Part shown: positions 1-9,208 of the stretch, one piece after another
Position numbering within the stretch: the first letter of the stretch is position 1
Layout: every line of letters begins with the position of its first letter
Position numbers and translations under genes: made by a program
Notes under the pieces: generated by a model
The model's database searches: none
What the model saw: the letters and a program-made list of their open reading frames with translations, nothing else
Told to the model about the DNA's origin: nothing
DNA from: Afipia sp. P52-10
GTDB taxonomy: Bacteria; Pseudomonadota; Alphaproteobacteria; Rhizobiales; Xanthobacteraceae
NCBI RefSeq assembly: GCF_000516555.1
Contig: NZ_AZSJ01000003.1
Span: forward strand, 1,661,583-1,706,785
Length of the DNA: 45,203 nucleotides
Reading direction: 5' to 3'

Positions 1-819
1 TTTCAGATCCTCAAGGGTCATGATCCCGCCGTCGGCTTTGATGGCGTCGATCAGCTTCGCTGCGACGTCACCTCGATAGAATCCTGACGGACCTGTCGCG
101 GCGATGGCCTCAAGGGTTCTGGCCAGGTCGGTTTGCACGAGCCGGTCACCGGGGCCGAGGGCACGGCCGTCAGGCCTCAGGAAGATCGCGGCCGATGCGG
201 GCCAGCGTGCAAACATCTCGCGTGCGCTCGGCAGCGAGTCGGCCGTGTCGTCCTCGATGGGGATGCCGTCGCGCGCGAGGGCGATCGCCGGCGCGATCAA
301 TTCCGCCAGCGTGAATTTGCCGGAGCCGTATTTCTCCCAGGCAAGAGCCAGACCCGCGACCGTGCCGGGAACGCCGACGCCCAATACCGAGCTGCGCGAT
401 TTTGCCGGATCGGGTTTGCCGTCGTTACCGAGAAACATGTCGCGGGTCGCAGCCATCGGCGCGGTCTCGCGATAGTCGATGGTGATGGCTTCGTTTCGTT
501 CCGCGTTGTGGATCACCATGAAGCCGCCGCCGCCGAGGTTGCCGGCGCGCGGATAGGTGACGGCCATTGCGAAGCCGGTTGCGACTGCGGCGTCGACCGC
601 GTTGCCGCCGCGCGCCAGGATGTCCGCGCCGATCTCGGCGCCGCGCCGCTCCTGCGCGACCACCATGCCGTTCTTGGCGATGACAGGCTGTCGGGCTGCG
701 ACGGTTGCAGGCACATAAGGCGTGCGGTGTGCGTCCTGGGCGTGCGCAACGAACGGCAGGATCGCGAGCGCGACAATCGCGAAGGCTGTGCCTGACGCCA
801 TGACTCTGAATCGATTCAC
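1..819 (-). CDS. ggt: Gamma-glutamyltransferase, N-terminal part (cut by window edge)
   Basis: This is the N-terminal 273 codons of a periplasmic gamma-glutamyltranspeptidase, which cleaves or transfers the gamma-glutamyl group of glutathione. The frame is open to base 1, so the autocatalytic Thr and the small subunit lie outside. I place the start at a GTG preceded by GGAGG six bases upstream. It gives MNRFRVMASG followed by a hydrophobic stretch ending AHAQ, a good Sec signal peptide. The ATG at 801 would remove the charged n-region. Family signs are the GGNAVDAAVA stretch, NLGGGGFM and DYRETAP. It is divergent from the MFS gene at 1038. The family is clear; the substrate is inferred. Confidence 0.9.
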   Translation of the reverse strand, partial: MNRFRVMASGTAFAIVALAILPFVAHAQDAHRTPYVPATVAARQPVIAKNGMVVAQERRGAEIGADILARGGNAVDAAVATGFAMAVTYPRAGNLGGGGFMVIHNAERNEAITIDYRETAPMAATRDMFLGNDGKPDPAKSRSSVLGVGVPGTVAGLALAWEKYGSGKFTLAELIAPAIALARDGIPIEDDTADSLPSAREMFARWPASAAIFLRPDGRALGPGDRLVQTDLARTLEAIAATGPSGFYRGDVAAKLIDAIKADGGIMTLEDLK

Positions 820-1037
820 GTCCTGCCTCCATAAGCACACTTGGCGCATCAGCGGGAATGCTACACCGCTTTCGCGGTAACAAGCCACCTGATTGGCCGG
901 AACATACAACCGGACAAAGTCCAAGCGATGCGTTGCTGAACGCCTGGTTGCGTTCGGCGAGACGACAACGCGCTGTTAGCGCTTGTCCCGATTCACGATT
1001 GCTGAAAGTCTACCGGCGATTCTCAAAGAGGTGCAGA

Positions 1038-2426
1038 TTGACACCATCCTACAACGTGGCCGTGGACGACACGTCCGCAAGGCGTTATGCGCCGCGTTCC
1101 GCTATCATCGGTTGGCTGTTGTTCGACTGGGCGGCGCAGCCTTATTTCACCCTGATCACGACCTTCGTCTTCGCGCCTTATTTCGCAACCTACGTCGCGC
1201 CCAATCCGGTCGTGGGCCAGTCGATGTGGGGATACGCGGCTGCGTCGGCGGGCCTCGTCATCGCATTGCTGTCGCCGGTGTTCGGCGCGATCGCCGATGC
1301 CGCCGGACGCCGCAAGCCATGGATTGCAGCTTTCGGCCTGTTGCTGATGATCGGCACGGCTTTACTCTGGCTCGGAACGCCGGGGGGAGATCCGGGTGTG
1401 GTGATGCTGGTGCTGATCGCCTATGCGATCGCCACCGTCGGCGTCGAGTTCGCGACCGTATTCAACAACGCGATGATGCCAGCACTCGTGCCGCCGGAGC
1501 GGATGGGCCGCCTTTCCGGCACCGGCTGGGCGATCGGTTACGTCGGCGGCATTCTCAGCCTCGTCGTCGTGTTGGGTTTCCTGGCAGGCGATCCGAAGAG
1601 TGGACGAACGCTGTTCGGTCTTGCGCCGCTGTTCGGCCTCGATCCCGCAACCCATGAAGGAACGCGTATTTCAGGGCCGCTGACCGCGCTGTGGTTTCTG
1701 CTGTTCGTGACACCGATGTTTCTGTTCACGCCAGATCTAACGGCGAAGCGTCCGGCAGCGGCCGCCGTGCGGGAGGGATTTGCCGAACTGAGGGAGACAC
1801 TGCTCCGGCTGCCCCAGAACAAGATGCTGATGACGTTCCTGATCGCCAACATGATCTACATGGACGGGCTCGTCTCGCTGTTCGCCTTCGGCGGCATTTA
1901 CGCGGCGAGCACCTTCGGATGGCATACGATCCAGATCGGCACCTTCGGCCTGATTCTCGCGATTGCCGGTACCTTCGGCGCGTGGCTCGGCGGCAAGCTG
2001 GACGACAGGATCGGGCCGAAGAAAGTGATCGCCGCGAGTCTCGTTGCGCTGCTCATCGCGCTCGCGGCGATTCTCATGATCGACCGTGATTCGATCCTCT
2101 TCGTGAAAGTGGCGCCGCCGGTGGACGGCGGGCCTTTGTTCGGAGCGGCCGCCGAACAAGCCTATCTGGTGATCGGCTGTGTTCTCGGTTTTGTCGCCGG
2201 GCCGCTGCAGGCCGCGTCGCGGACGCTGCTGATTAGGCTGGCGCCGATCGATCGGATCACCCAGCACTTCGGCCTGTTCGCGCTGACCGGCAAGATGACG
2301 TCGTTCGTCGGGCCGCTCGCGGTGGCGTCGGTCACGGCCGCGACGATGAACCAGAAATCGGGGATGGTGATCCTGATCAGTTTCTTCCTGATCGGGCTTG
2401 GCCTGTTGCTGCGCGTGCGGGATTGA
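1038..2426 (+). CDS. MFS transporter, UMF1/Atg22-like family
   Basis: A 462-residue inner-membrane protein with about 12 hydrophobic segments. The N-terminal GWLLFDWAAQPYFTL stretch is characteristic of the UMF1 (Atg22-like) branch of the major facilitator superfamily, and a loop with DAAGRRKPW follows TM2. The frame is open from 858, but the first ~60 codons are low-complexity and unlike the family. I choose TTG 1038 because AAGAGGTG lies just upstream; GTG 1056 is an alternative. The substrate is unknown: eukaryotic Atg22 exports amino acids from the vacuole, but bacterial members are largely uncharacterised. It runs towards purH (convergent), with a perfect hairpin between them. Confidence 0.85.
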   Translation: MTPSYNVAVDDTSARRYAPRSAIIGWLLFDWAAQPYFTLITTFVFAPYFATYVAPNPVVGQSMWGYAAASAGLVIALLSPVFGAIADAAGRRKPWIAAFGLLLMIGTALLWLGTPGGDPGVVMLVLIAYAIATVGVEFATVFNNAMMPALVPPERMGRLSGTGWAIGYVGGILSLVVVLGFLAGDPKSGRTLFGLAPLFGLDPATHEGTRISGPLTALWFLLFVTPMFLFTPDLTAKRPAAAAVREGFAELRETLLRLPQNKMLMTFLIANMIYMDGLVSLFAFGGIYAASTFGWHTIQIGTFGLILAIAGTFGAWLGGKLDDRIGPKKVIAASLVALLIALAAILMIDRDSILFVKVAPPVDGGPLFGAAAEQAYLVIGCVLGFVAGPLQAASRTLLIRLAPIDRITQHFGLFALTGKMTSFVGPLAVASVTAATMNQKSGMVILISFFLIGLGLLLRVRD

Positions 2427-2530
2427 AGCCCCGCCGTGCGAGGCCGTTAGAGGGTTTTCGCGCGAAGCCTGCACTGATCCGGAATGGAAACGGGCTCGCG
2501 TAAAGAAAACGCGTCAAACAAGGATCGAGC

Positions 2531-2557
2531 TTTGGTTCTGATTCGATCAGAACCAAA
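2531..2557. terminator. Perfect 12-bp hairpin between convergent MFS gene and purH
   Basis: The arms TTTGGTTCTGAT (2531-2542) and ATCAGAACCAAA (2546-2557) pair perfectly around a three-base TCG loop. It sits six bases beyond the purH stop codon and about 100 bases beyond the MFS stop, where two convergent transcripts should end. Neither strand has a U tract after the stem. The core GGTTCTGATTCGATCAGAACC and its flanks resemble a palindrome I recall as frequent in Bradyrhizobium-group genomes, so it may be a dispersed repeat that also works as a terminator. Confidence 0.55.
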
Positions 2558-2563
2558 AACGCT

Positions 2564-4156
2564 TTAGTGCCGGAAGTGCCGCGTTCCGGTGAAGACCATG
2601 GCGATGCCGTGCTCATTGGCCGCCTTGATCACCAGATCGTCGCGCATCGAGCCGCCCGGCTGAACCACCGCCGTCGCTCCGGCGTTGATGGCGGCAAGCA
2701 GTCCGTCCGCGAACGGGAAGAAGGCGTCCGAGGCCACTACCGAACCCCGCGTCATCGGTTGCGCCAGTTTCGCTTCGCGCGCGGCGTCCTCGGCTTTCTG
2801 CGCGGCGATGCGGGCCGAATCCACCCGGCTCATCTGACCGGCGCCGATGCCCACCGTCGCCAAGTTCTTGGCATAGACGATGGTGTTGGATTTCACATGC
2901 TTGGCAACGCGGAACGCGAATTTGAGGTCCTGCAGTTCGGCGGCGGTCGGCTTGCGCTCGGTGACAACCTTGAACTCCATATCGTCGACCACGGCGTTGT
3001 CGCGGGTCTGCACCAGCATGCCGCCGGCGACGGTCTTCACCGTCAGGCCCGGCGTGCGCGGGTCGGGCAGGCCGCCGGCGAGCAGCAGCCGCAGGTTCTT
3101 CTTGGCGGCGATGACGGCGATCGCATCGTCGGTCGCATCCGGAGCGATGATGACTTCGGTGAAGATCTCGGTGATCGCGCGGGCCGTATCCGCGTCCAGC
3201 GGACGGTTCATCGCGATGATGCCGCCATAGGCCGAGACCGGATCGCAGGCGAGCGCCTTGCGATAGGCGCTGACGAGATCGGTGCCTTCGGCGACGCCGC
3301 ACGGGTTCGCATGCTTGACGATGACGCAAGCGGCGGTGCGCGCCGCGTCGAACTCGCCGATGCACTCATAGGCCGCATCGGTGTCGTTGATGTTGTTATA
3401 GGAGAGCTGCTTGCCCTGCACTTGGCGCGCGGTGGCAACGCCGGGGCGCGTCTCCGGCGTGCGGTAGAACGCCGCCTTCTGGTGTGGGTTCTCGCCATAG
3501 CGCAGCGCTTCGGCCAGCTTGCCGCCGAAGGCGCGGAAATCCGGCGCTTCGATCTTGAGCTCGGCGGCGAACCAGTTGGAAATCGCCGCATCATAGGCCG
3601 CTGTGCGGGCATAGGCTTTGGCTGCAAGCTTGCGGCGCAGGCCGAGGGTGGTCGCACCGCCGTTGGCGGCGAGTTCGGCGAGCAGGGCTGCATAGTCGTC
3701 CGGCTCGACCACAACAGCCACATCGGTGTGGTTCTTGGCCGCCGCGCGGATCATCGCCGGGCCGCCGATATCGATATTCTCGATGCAGTCTTCCTCGCTC
3801 GCGCCCTTCGCGACGGTCTGCTCGAACGGGTAAAGATTGACGACCAGAAGGTCGATCGGCGCGATGCCGTGGGCGTCCGCCGCCTTCTGATGCTCGGCAT
3901 TGCCACGAATGGCAAGAAGGCCGCCATGCACCTTCGGGTGCAGGGTCTTGACCCGGCCGTCCATCATTTCAGGAAATCCGGTCAATTCGGAAACGTCCCG
4001 GACCTTCAAGCCAGCGTCGGCAATCGCTTTGGCGGTACCGCCGGTCGAAACCAGCTCCACGCCATGGCCGGCCAGCGCTCGGGCGAAGTCGATCAGTCCG
4101 GTTTTGTCGGAAACGGAAAGCAAAGCCCGAGTGACGGGGCGCAGCGTATCGGTCAT
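2564..4156 (-). CDS. purH: Bifunctional AICAR transformylase / IMP cyclohydrolase
   Basis: A 530-residue protein, the usual PurH length. It catalyses the last two steps of purine synthesis: formylation of AICAR with 10-formyl-THF, then cyclisation to IMP. The N-terminal MGS-like cyclohydrolase domain (about residues 1-190) begins with [11 protein letters not shown] and STGGTA. The C-terminal transformylase domain contains [10 protein letters not shown] and [11 protein letters not shown] and ends FTGTRHFRH. The start is the ATG giving [11 protein letters not shown] longer in-frame extension to 4243 exists but is not family-like, and AGGA lies upstream of 4156. It is 144 bases downstream of the heparinase-like gene on the same strand. 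Confidence 0.97.
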   Translation of the reverse strand: MTDTLRPVTRALLSVSDKTGLIDFARALAGHGVELVSTGGTAKAIADAGLKVRDVSELTGFPEMMDGRVKTLHPKVHGGLLAIRGNAEHQKAADAHGIAPIDLLVVNLYPFEQTVAKGASEEDCIENIDIGGPAMIRAAAKNHTDVAVVVEPDDYAALLAELAANGGATTLGLRRKLAAKAYARTAAYDAAISNWFAAELKIEAPDFRAFGGKLAEALRYGENPHQKAAFYRTPETRPGVATARQVQGKQLSYNNINDTDAAYECIGEFDAARTAACVIVKHANPCGVAEGTDLVSAYRKALACDPVSAYGGIIAMNRPLDADTARAITEIFTEVIIAPDATDDAIAVIAAKKNLRLLLAGGLPDPRTPGLTVKTVAGGMLVQTRDNAVVDDMEFKVVTERKPTAAELQDLKFAFRVAKHVKSNTIVYAKNLATVGIGAGQMSRVDSARIAAQKAEDAAREAKLAQPMTRGSVVASDAFFPFADGLLAAINAGATAVVQPGGSMRDDLVIKAANEHGIAMVFTGTRHFRH

Positions 4157-4300
4157 GGGGATGATCCTGGCGGAAAGGCCGCCCGGTAGCACGATTCCGG
4201 GGCGCACGAAACCACCCATGATTCGTCGCGGGCGGTTGGCCACAGGCCATGTCGCCTCAGCCCGTGCGCTTTCCTATGGAATTGATTCTACGTGAGAAAT

Positions 4301-6064
4301 TTAGAGCGGCAGCTCAGGCTCACGCCGCGCATTGCGGCGTGCGGTGGTCGCGGCCACCCCGCCGGTGGAACGGCTGAAGCTCCAGCGGATGCTCGGCACC
4401 TGACGCGCGTTCTGCCGAATCACGATTTGCGCGGTGCGCCGGGGGCCATCGGATCCCGCGAGGAACACGCTATCCTCCAAATCGACCTTGTCCTCGCGGG
4501 TCTCGAACGTCCACACGTCGCGGTTCGGCAGCACCAGCATCACGCCGCGCGCATCGCTCAGCCGGCTCGCCTTGATCGCGGGGTGCAGATGGAAGCGCAG
4601 CGCAAAGTCGCCATTGCCCATCCGCGCGGATGCGCCTGGCGCAGCTTCGATCGCGTCCTCGCCGTCGATCTTGCTGCCGTCGCTGGACAGCATCACCGCG
4701 CGGCGGTGGATGATACCGAAGCGCCGGGCATAACCATCGTGCGAAGCGGTCAGCAGCACGCCGTCCGGCAGATTTTCGCGATAGGCCTCGACGTTGGCCG
4801 GCCCGGACACGATCAAGGCGCCATGCAGCAGGCGCTTCATCGCCGACAGCGCGACGAATTCGCAGGAGGAGGTGTCGCTGAAGGTCAGCACCGAATGCGC
4901 CGCGGTCTCGCGTGCAAACGTGCGCCAGTTGTCGCGACCGCTCGTCGGCATGCCGCAGTTGATGACGATGCGGTTGGTTCCGGACGACAGTTCGAACGAC
5001 AGGCAGCCGGCATGGGCATCCTGGCTGACATTCGGCGGCGGCGAGGCGCCGGTGTCCATGATGACCGCGGTGGACGCGGCATCGAGTCGTTGGAAACCGC
5101 TGTGCGGCATGCTCGCCATCGGGCTGCCGTGCGCGTCGTCATAGGCAAGCAGCGTCGCCAACAGGTCCGATGGCGTGTTGCTCATGCCGTTGAACAGCGC
5201 GAAGTTGCCGTCGCCGTGCCGGAAGAAACGCAGCATCGGCATCATGCGATCGATCGCATTGAGCAGCATCGGCGGCGGCGCGATGTTGCGGGCGGCGAAG
5301 GTCTGACGCAACGGCAAGAGATCGAGCAGCAGTTCGATCAGCGCCGACGGGTTGCGCGAGATATGGCCGCCGTCGGGAAGGATCTGCCGCTGCAGTTCCT
5401 CGGACAAACGACGGGTGATGCTGCGGATGTGCCGCGCGTGGTTGGCAAGGCACAGTGAGGCATAGCACAGCGCGATCAGCACCTGCAGCCGCGGCACGCC
5501 ATCGGCGGCGGTCAGCATCGTGTGGCGGAGGTAGCGGATCTCACGGGCGAGATTGCGCAGATAGCGGCGATAGAATCGGCCGTCGGTGTCGCTCAGCAGC
5601 AGTGGGGCCTGCGACAGGAACGAGATTACCCGTCGGGCCAGCACGTCCGCGCGCCAGGCCGTCTTGCTCGCATGCTGTTGGCTGGACAGCCATTCCTCGA
5701 CCAGTGAACGGGCATTGGCGCGGGTGATCGCCGAATCGGCGGCGCGCAGGTGCCGCAGCCAGCCGAAGCCGAGCAGGGCGACTTCCCAATCCTCCGATGG
5801 AGGATCGAGCAAGAACACCGAGCGGCCATGGCAGGTGACGATCTTGCCGGCGAAGACGAAACGGCCTGCATAGATCTCCGCCGCGCGGGTCGCGTCCGCC
5901 GTCCGCAGCTCCTGCGGCGAGATCAGCAGTTGATCGGTCCGCCCTGGCCAGACGCGCCAGAGCACGAACGAGTTCCAGCTGGCCCGCGCCACCACGTTCC
6001 TGGCGAAGCGGGAGGCGACGAGACCCGAAACACGTCGATGATAGGCGACAGATCGGCGCGCCAT
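4301..6064 (-). CDS. Heparinase II/III family protein
   Basis: A 587-residue protein of the heparinase II/III-like family: an alpha/alpha-toroid N-terminal half (about residues 40-330) and a beta-sandwich lyase half with RIVINCG, AAHSVL and RRFGIIHRR stretches. Known family members eliminate uronic-acid polysaccharides such as heparan or alginate. In Rhizobiales this copy commonly sits between rsmB and purH and its substrate is not established, so a role in envelope or exopolysaccharide turnover is inference. No clear signal peptide is seen. The ribosome-binding site is weak (GGAG about 13 bases upstream), so the exact start is uncertain. Confidence 0.85.
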   Translation of the reverse strand: MARRSVAYHRRVSGLVASRFARNVVARASWNSFVLWRVWPGRTDQLLISPQELRTADATRAAEIYAGRFVFAGKIVTCHGRSVFLLDPPSEDWEVALLGFGWLRHLRAADSAITRANARSLVEEWLSSQQHASKTAWRADVLARRVISFLSQAPLLLSDTDGRFYRRYLRNLAREIRYLRHTMLTAADGVPRLQVLIALCYASLCLANHARHIRSITRRLSEELQRQILPDGGHISRNPSALIELLLDLLPLRQTFAARNIAPPPMLLNAIDRMMPMLRFFRHGDGNFALFNGMSNTPSDLLATLLAYDDAHGSPMASMPHSGFQRLDAASTAVIMDTGASPPPNVSQDAHAGCLSFELSSGTNRIVINCGMPTSGRDNWRTFARETAAHSVLTFSDTSSCEFVALSAMKRLLHGALIVSGPANVEAYRENLPDGVLLTASHDGYARRFGIIHRRAVMLSSDGSKIDGEDAIEAAPGASARMGNGDFALRFHLHPAIKASRLSDARGVMLVLPNRDVWTFETREDKVDLEDSVFLAGSDGPRRTAQIVIRQNARQVPSIRWSFSRSTGGVAATTARRNARREPELPL

Positions 6065-6261
6065 TGCTGAATGAGTTTCTCCGCGCCCTTCGGCGTCATG
6101 TCGGTGAGTGATGCAGCCCCAAAAGGCCAGCCGCCCTCGCCGAATAGGTCCGAGTCAGATGTCTCGAATCGGACGCTTCCGGCAAGCGCGGCAAAGCACG
6201 AACCGCATCATAGCGAAGGCGGCGGATTCGGCCAAATCGAATTGGGAATAGTCGAGCGCCG

Positions 6262-7602
6262 TCAGGCTTTTATCAGTCGGGCGGCGTAGAAGCCGTCCAG
6301 TCCGGCGAGCCGTGGGTCCGGGCGCGCCAAGTGATTCGGCAGGGTCCGCAAATCGCCCGCAGGCGAGATCAGTTCGTCGAGGCCGGCGATCTCCGACGGG
6401 TCCACCGGCACGCGGCGCAAGCTTGTTTCCTCTGCAAGCAGCCGCTCGACGGCCTGTTCGCCTTCCTCCGGTTCGAGCGAACAGGTGCAGTAGACGAGGG
6501 TGCCTCCGGGCTTCAGCAGCGAGACGGCCTTGTTCAGCAGGCGCTGCTGTAGGCCCGTGAGCGCGGCGACGTCGGAGTCCTGCTTCAGCCAGCCGATATC
6601 CGGATGGCGGCGAATGGTGCCGGTCGCGGTGCATGGCGCATCGAGCAGGATGGCGTCGAACGGCTCGTGCTGCCATTCGTCGGCATCGGCGACGACAACC
6701 TCGGCAGACAGAGCGAGCCGTGACAGGTTGTCCCGGAGACGGCGGATGCGCGCCGGCGAACGGTCGACGGCCGTGACGATCGCGCCCGCATGCGCGAGTT
6801 GCGCGGTCTTGCCGCCGGGAGCTGCGCAGAGGTCTGCGACGGTTTTGCCGCGCAGGTCGCCGAACAGGCGGACCGGGAGTGCGGCGGCCGCGTCCTGCAC
6901 CCACCAGTTGCCTTCGTCGAAGCCTGGCAACAGCGTAACTGCGCCATGCAGCAGCGTGCGAATGCTGCCGGTTGGCAGCAGCTCGCCGTGCAACCGCGTC
7001 GCCCAGGCCTGGGCATTGGCCTTCACGGTGATGTCGAGCGCGGGCTCGTGGTGAATGGCCGCGGTAATGGCGCGCGCGGTGGTCTCGCCATAATGGGCGC
7101 TCCAGCGTTGAAACAGCCAGGGTGCGACATCGACAACGTGCTGTCCCGCTTCCTCGCTCAGAGCCTGGCCGTCGCGGGCGCAACGCCGCAGCACCGCGTT
7201 GACGAGGCCGACATATTTGGCGGCGCGTCGATCGGCCTGCACGAGCCGCACCGACAGGTCCACCGCGGCATGATCGGGGACTTCCATCCACAGAATCTGG
7301 GCGGCGCCAAGCAGCAGTGCGGTCTCCGCGCGTTGCGAATCGGTCGGCGTGCCACGGTCGAGCAGACGGGACAGGATGAACCGCAAGGTTCCGAGACGCC
7401 GCAACACCGTGGCCGCGAGCCGCCGCATCAAGGCGCGATCGCGGTCGCTGAGTGTCTTCACCGCCGGATGCGCACTGACGCCGTCGAGCTGATCGTCCAG
7501 CGCGCGTCGCCGCAGCAGCACATTGTCGATGATGTCGGCCGCGATTCGGCGCGCAGCTAGACCCGGCACTTCCGTCTGCAGGGCAAATTTCGATGGCGGC
7601 AT
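6262..7602 (-). CDS. rsmB: 16S rRNA (cytosine-967-C5)-methyltransferase (RsmB/Sun/Fmu)
   Basis: A 446-residue protein with an N-terminal NusB-like RNA-binding domain (about 15-150) and a C-terminal SAM-dependent methyltransferase. The SAM motif is CAAPGGKTAQL. The two RNA m5C cysteine motifs are present: LDAPCTATG (motif IV) and YCTCSLEPEE (motif VI, nucleophile in TCS). It methylates C967 of 16S rRNA in E. coli; the same target is inferred here, although alphaproteobacterial paralogues can differ. Upstream lies a long AT-rich gap with a perfect FixK/FNR-like box about 62 bases from the ATG. About 200 bases (6065-6261) separate it from the heparinase-like gene; nothing else is seen there. Confidence 0.92.
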   Translation of the reverse strand: MPPSKFALQTEVPGLAARRIAADIIDNVLLRRRALDDQLDGVSAHPAVKTLSDRDRALMRRLAATVLRRLGTLRFILSRLLDRGTPTDSQRAETALLLGAAQILWMEVPDHAAVDLSVRLVQADRRAAKYVGLVNAVLRRCARDGQALSEEAGQHVVDVAPWLFQRWSAHYGETTARAITAAIHHEPALDITVKANAQAWATRLHGELLPTGSIRTLLHGAVTLLPGFDEGNWWVQDAAAALPVRLFGDLRGKTVADLCAAPGGKTAQLAHAGAIVTAVDRSPARIRRLRDNLSRLALSAEVVVADADEWQHEPFDAILLDAPCTATGTIRRHPDIGWLKQDSDVAALTGLQQRLLNKAVSLLKPGGTLVYCTCSLEPEEGEQAVERLLAEETSLRRVPVDPSEIAGLDELISPAGDLRTLPNHLARPDPRLAGLDGFYAARLIKA

Positions 7603-7663
7603 AAGGTACTTCGGGTCTCAGTTCGAAAACGGCGGGGCCGGAACAACGGTGTGTTCGGAAGCA

Positions 7664-7677
7664 TTGATATGCATCAA
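7664..7677. promoter_or_regulatory. FixK/FNR-type box TTGAT-ATGC-ATCAA
   Basis: The perfect palindrome TTGATATGCATCAA matches the FNR/FixK consensus (TTGAT-N4-ATCAA) used by FixK2 and AadR/FnrL regulators in this group of bacteria. It lies in an AT-rich patch of the divergent rsmB / DUF1674 intergenic region, centred about 68 bases from the rsmB ATG and about 147 bases from the DUF1674 start. A site near -40 would suit either promoter. Which gene it controls cannot be decided from sequence. Confidence 0.6.
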
Positions 7678-7816
7678 ATAAGCCAAATATAAGAAGCCGA
7701 TGACGCGGCGCACGGGACTATCCAACGGCCGCGGACGAAACCGAGCACAGCGAAAGTGACGTATCTGTTCGCAGACGCATGACGCCCGCCTGCCGGGCAA
7801 GATTAAGGTGAGTGCG

Positions 7817-8041
7817 ATGGACGACGCTGAGATCGACAAGACAGCGACGCAGGCTGCCGGCGCACCGCCGCGCAAGCCGCTGACACCCGCAGCCCAACGC
7901 GCGCTCGCCGAGGCCGCCGAGCGGCGCGCCAAGGCAGAAGCCGAAGCCGCACAGCGGCCTGCCGAATTCCAGGGACCGAAGGGGCCGGAGCCGACGCGAT
8001 TCGGCGATTGGGAGCGCAAGGGCATCGCCTCCGATTTCTAA
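7817..8041 (+). CDS. DUF1674 protein, succinate dehydrogenase assembly factor 4 homologue
   Basis: A 74-residue protein ending in the diagnostic block GPEPTRFGDWERKGIASDF of the DUF1674 / SdhAF4 (Sdh8) family. The mitochondrial homologue binds the flavoprotein SdhA and protects it until it joins SdhB; the same chaperone job for bacterial complex II is inferred. The N-terminal half is Ala/Lys/Glu-rich and probably disordered. ATG 7817 is preferred (AAGG eight to eleven bases upstream) over an in-frame GTG at 7808. It may be controlled by the FixK-like box at 7664. Confidence 0.88.
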   Translation: MDDAEIDKTATQAAGAPPRKPLTPAAQRALAEAAERRAKAEAEAAQRPAEFQGPKGPEPTRFGDWERKGIASDF

Positions 8042-8090
8042 GGCGCGGCGCGAGCGACGTGCTTCGCCCTTGCGCGGATCCGCGACTCGC

Positions 8091-8102
8091 GTCTATATAG
8101 AC
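8091..8102. promoter_or_regulatory. 12-bp palindrome GTCTATATAGAC at the thermonuclease start
   Basis: A perfect 12-base palindrome ending two bases before the ATG at 8105, AT-rich against a GC-rich background. It could be an operator, or contain a -10-like TATATA for a transcript starting at or inside the gene. No Shine-Dalgarno sequence is seen between it and the ATG. Confidence 0.3.
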
Positions 8103-8104
8103 AT

Positions 8105-8689
8105 ATGTTCCTATATCGTGGAATAAATACCCCGCACCGCGGACGTTCGTGGCAGGGCCGGTTGACCGCCGTGCTGCCCTGGCTTGTCGTGCTGGCCATT
8201 GCCGCAGGGTCAGCGCTGCCGTTGGGCGATTGGGCGGCACGGCTTGGATTGCCGCGGATGGACCAGCAGGCGCAGCGGCAGCGCGATAGCGACATCATCG
8301 TCCAGCGCGCCGGCAGTCCGGCGGCGCGCTATCCGGTGGAGGTGCTCTACACCGTTGATGGCGACACCTTCGATGCGCGCATCGCCCTGTGGCCCGGCCG
8401 CGAGCACCGCGCGCGGGTCAGGCTGCGCAACATCGATGCGCCCGAGCTTCATGCTGCGTGTGAGCAGGAATTGCAAAAGGCCGAAGTGTCGAAGCGGGCG
8501 TTGCGAACTCTGCTCGGCGAAGGCGGGGTCTCGATCTACAACCTCGGTCCCGACAAGTACGGCCGGATCGTTGCCGATGCCGCCACCCGGACGACGCCGA
8601 ATGTCTCCGCTGCGCTGGTCGCCGCCGGGCACGCGCGCAGCTATCTCGGTGGTCAGCGTCAGAGCTGGTGCGACGGCGCCGGACCGTAA
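8105..8689 (+). CDS. Membrane-anchored thermonuclease family protein (SNase-like)
   Basis: A 194-residue protein with an N-terminal membrane segment (about residues 20-40) followed by a staphylococcal-nuclease OB-fold. Ca-binding and catalytic positions are kept: VDGDTFDA, then VRLRNIDAPEL (Arg, Asp and Glu) and DKYGR (the second Arg). It should therefore be an active calcium-dependent phosphodiesterase on the outer face of the inner membrane. No ribosome-binding site precedes ATG 8105; in-frame TTG 8162 or GTG 8171 are alternative starts that keep the membrane segment. It runs towards the L,D-transpeptidase gene, with only 12 bases between the two stops. Confidence 0.85.
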   Translation: MFLYRGINTPHRGRSWQGRLTAVLPWLVVLAIAAGSALPLGDWAARLGLPRMDQQAQRQRDSDIIVQRAGSPAARYPVEVLYTVDGDTFDARIALWPGREHRARVRLRNIDAPELHAACEQELQKAEVSKRALRTLLGEGGVSIYNLGPDKYGRIVADAATRTTPNVSAALVAAGHARSYLGGQRQSWCDGAGP

Positions 8690-8701
8690 CCGGTCCGTCC
8701 G

Positions 8702-9208
8702 TTACTGCACGACAACCGGCGTTCCCACCTGCACACGCTGATACAGGTCAGCGATATCCTGGTTGTACATGCGGATGCAGCCGTAGGAGACGAAGCCGCC
8801 GATCGACTTCGGCGAATTGGTGCCGTGGATGGCGTATTCGCCACCGGTCAGCGTCAATGCGGCGACGCCCATCGGGTTGTGTGGCGATCCGCCGGGGATG
8901 ACCTCAGGCAGCGACGGCTTGTCGCGCCGGATTTCCGGCGGCGGCGCCCAGGCGGGATAGGTGTACTTGCCGTCCACCCGTGAAACGCCGGCCCACTGTT
9001 TGCCGGCACGGCCGACCCCGACCTTGTAGCGCATCGCCGATCCATCGCCGAGCACGAGGTAAAGCCTGCGCTCGTTGGTGCGGACAACGATAGTGCCGGA
9101 GGGATAATTGCCCGAGAAGGCGACGACTTCGGGAGCCGCCTGCGCGGGTGAACCGACGAGGATCGATCCCGCAGCGACGGCAATGGCAAACGCAAGACGA
9201 GGGAACAT
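8702..9208 (-). CDS. L,D-transpeptidase (YkuD/ErfK family)
   Basis: A 168-residue periplasmic protein: a signal peptide (FPRLAFAIAVAAGS...PAQA) followed by a single YkuD catalytic domain. The active-site signature is present, HGTNSPKSIGG then SYGCIRM with the nucleophilic Cys. Such enzymes make 3-3 meso-DAP crosslinks in peptidoglycan or anchor proteins to it; the exact acceptor is not predictable. The start is ATG 9208 with GGGGTG upstream; an in-frame TTG at 9226 has no clear ribosome-binding site. This is one of the small single-domain paralogues abundant in Rhizobiales. The 9209-9419 stretch upstream shows nothing recognisable. Confidence 0.9.
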   Translation of the reverse strand: MFPRLAFAIAVAAGSILVGSPAQAAPEVVAFSGNYPSGTIVVRTNERRLYLVLGDGSAMRYKVGVGRAGKQWAGVSRVDGKYTYPAWAPPPEIRRDKPSLPEVIPGGSPHNPMGVAALTLTGGEYAIHGTNSPKSIGGFVSYGCIRMYNQDIADLYQRVQVGTPVVVQ

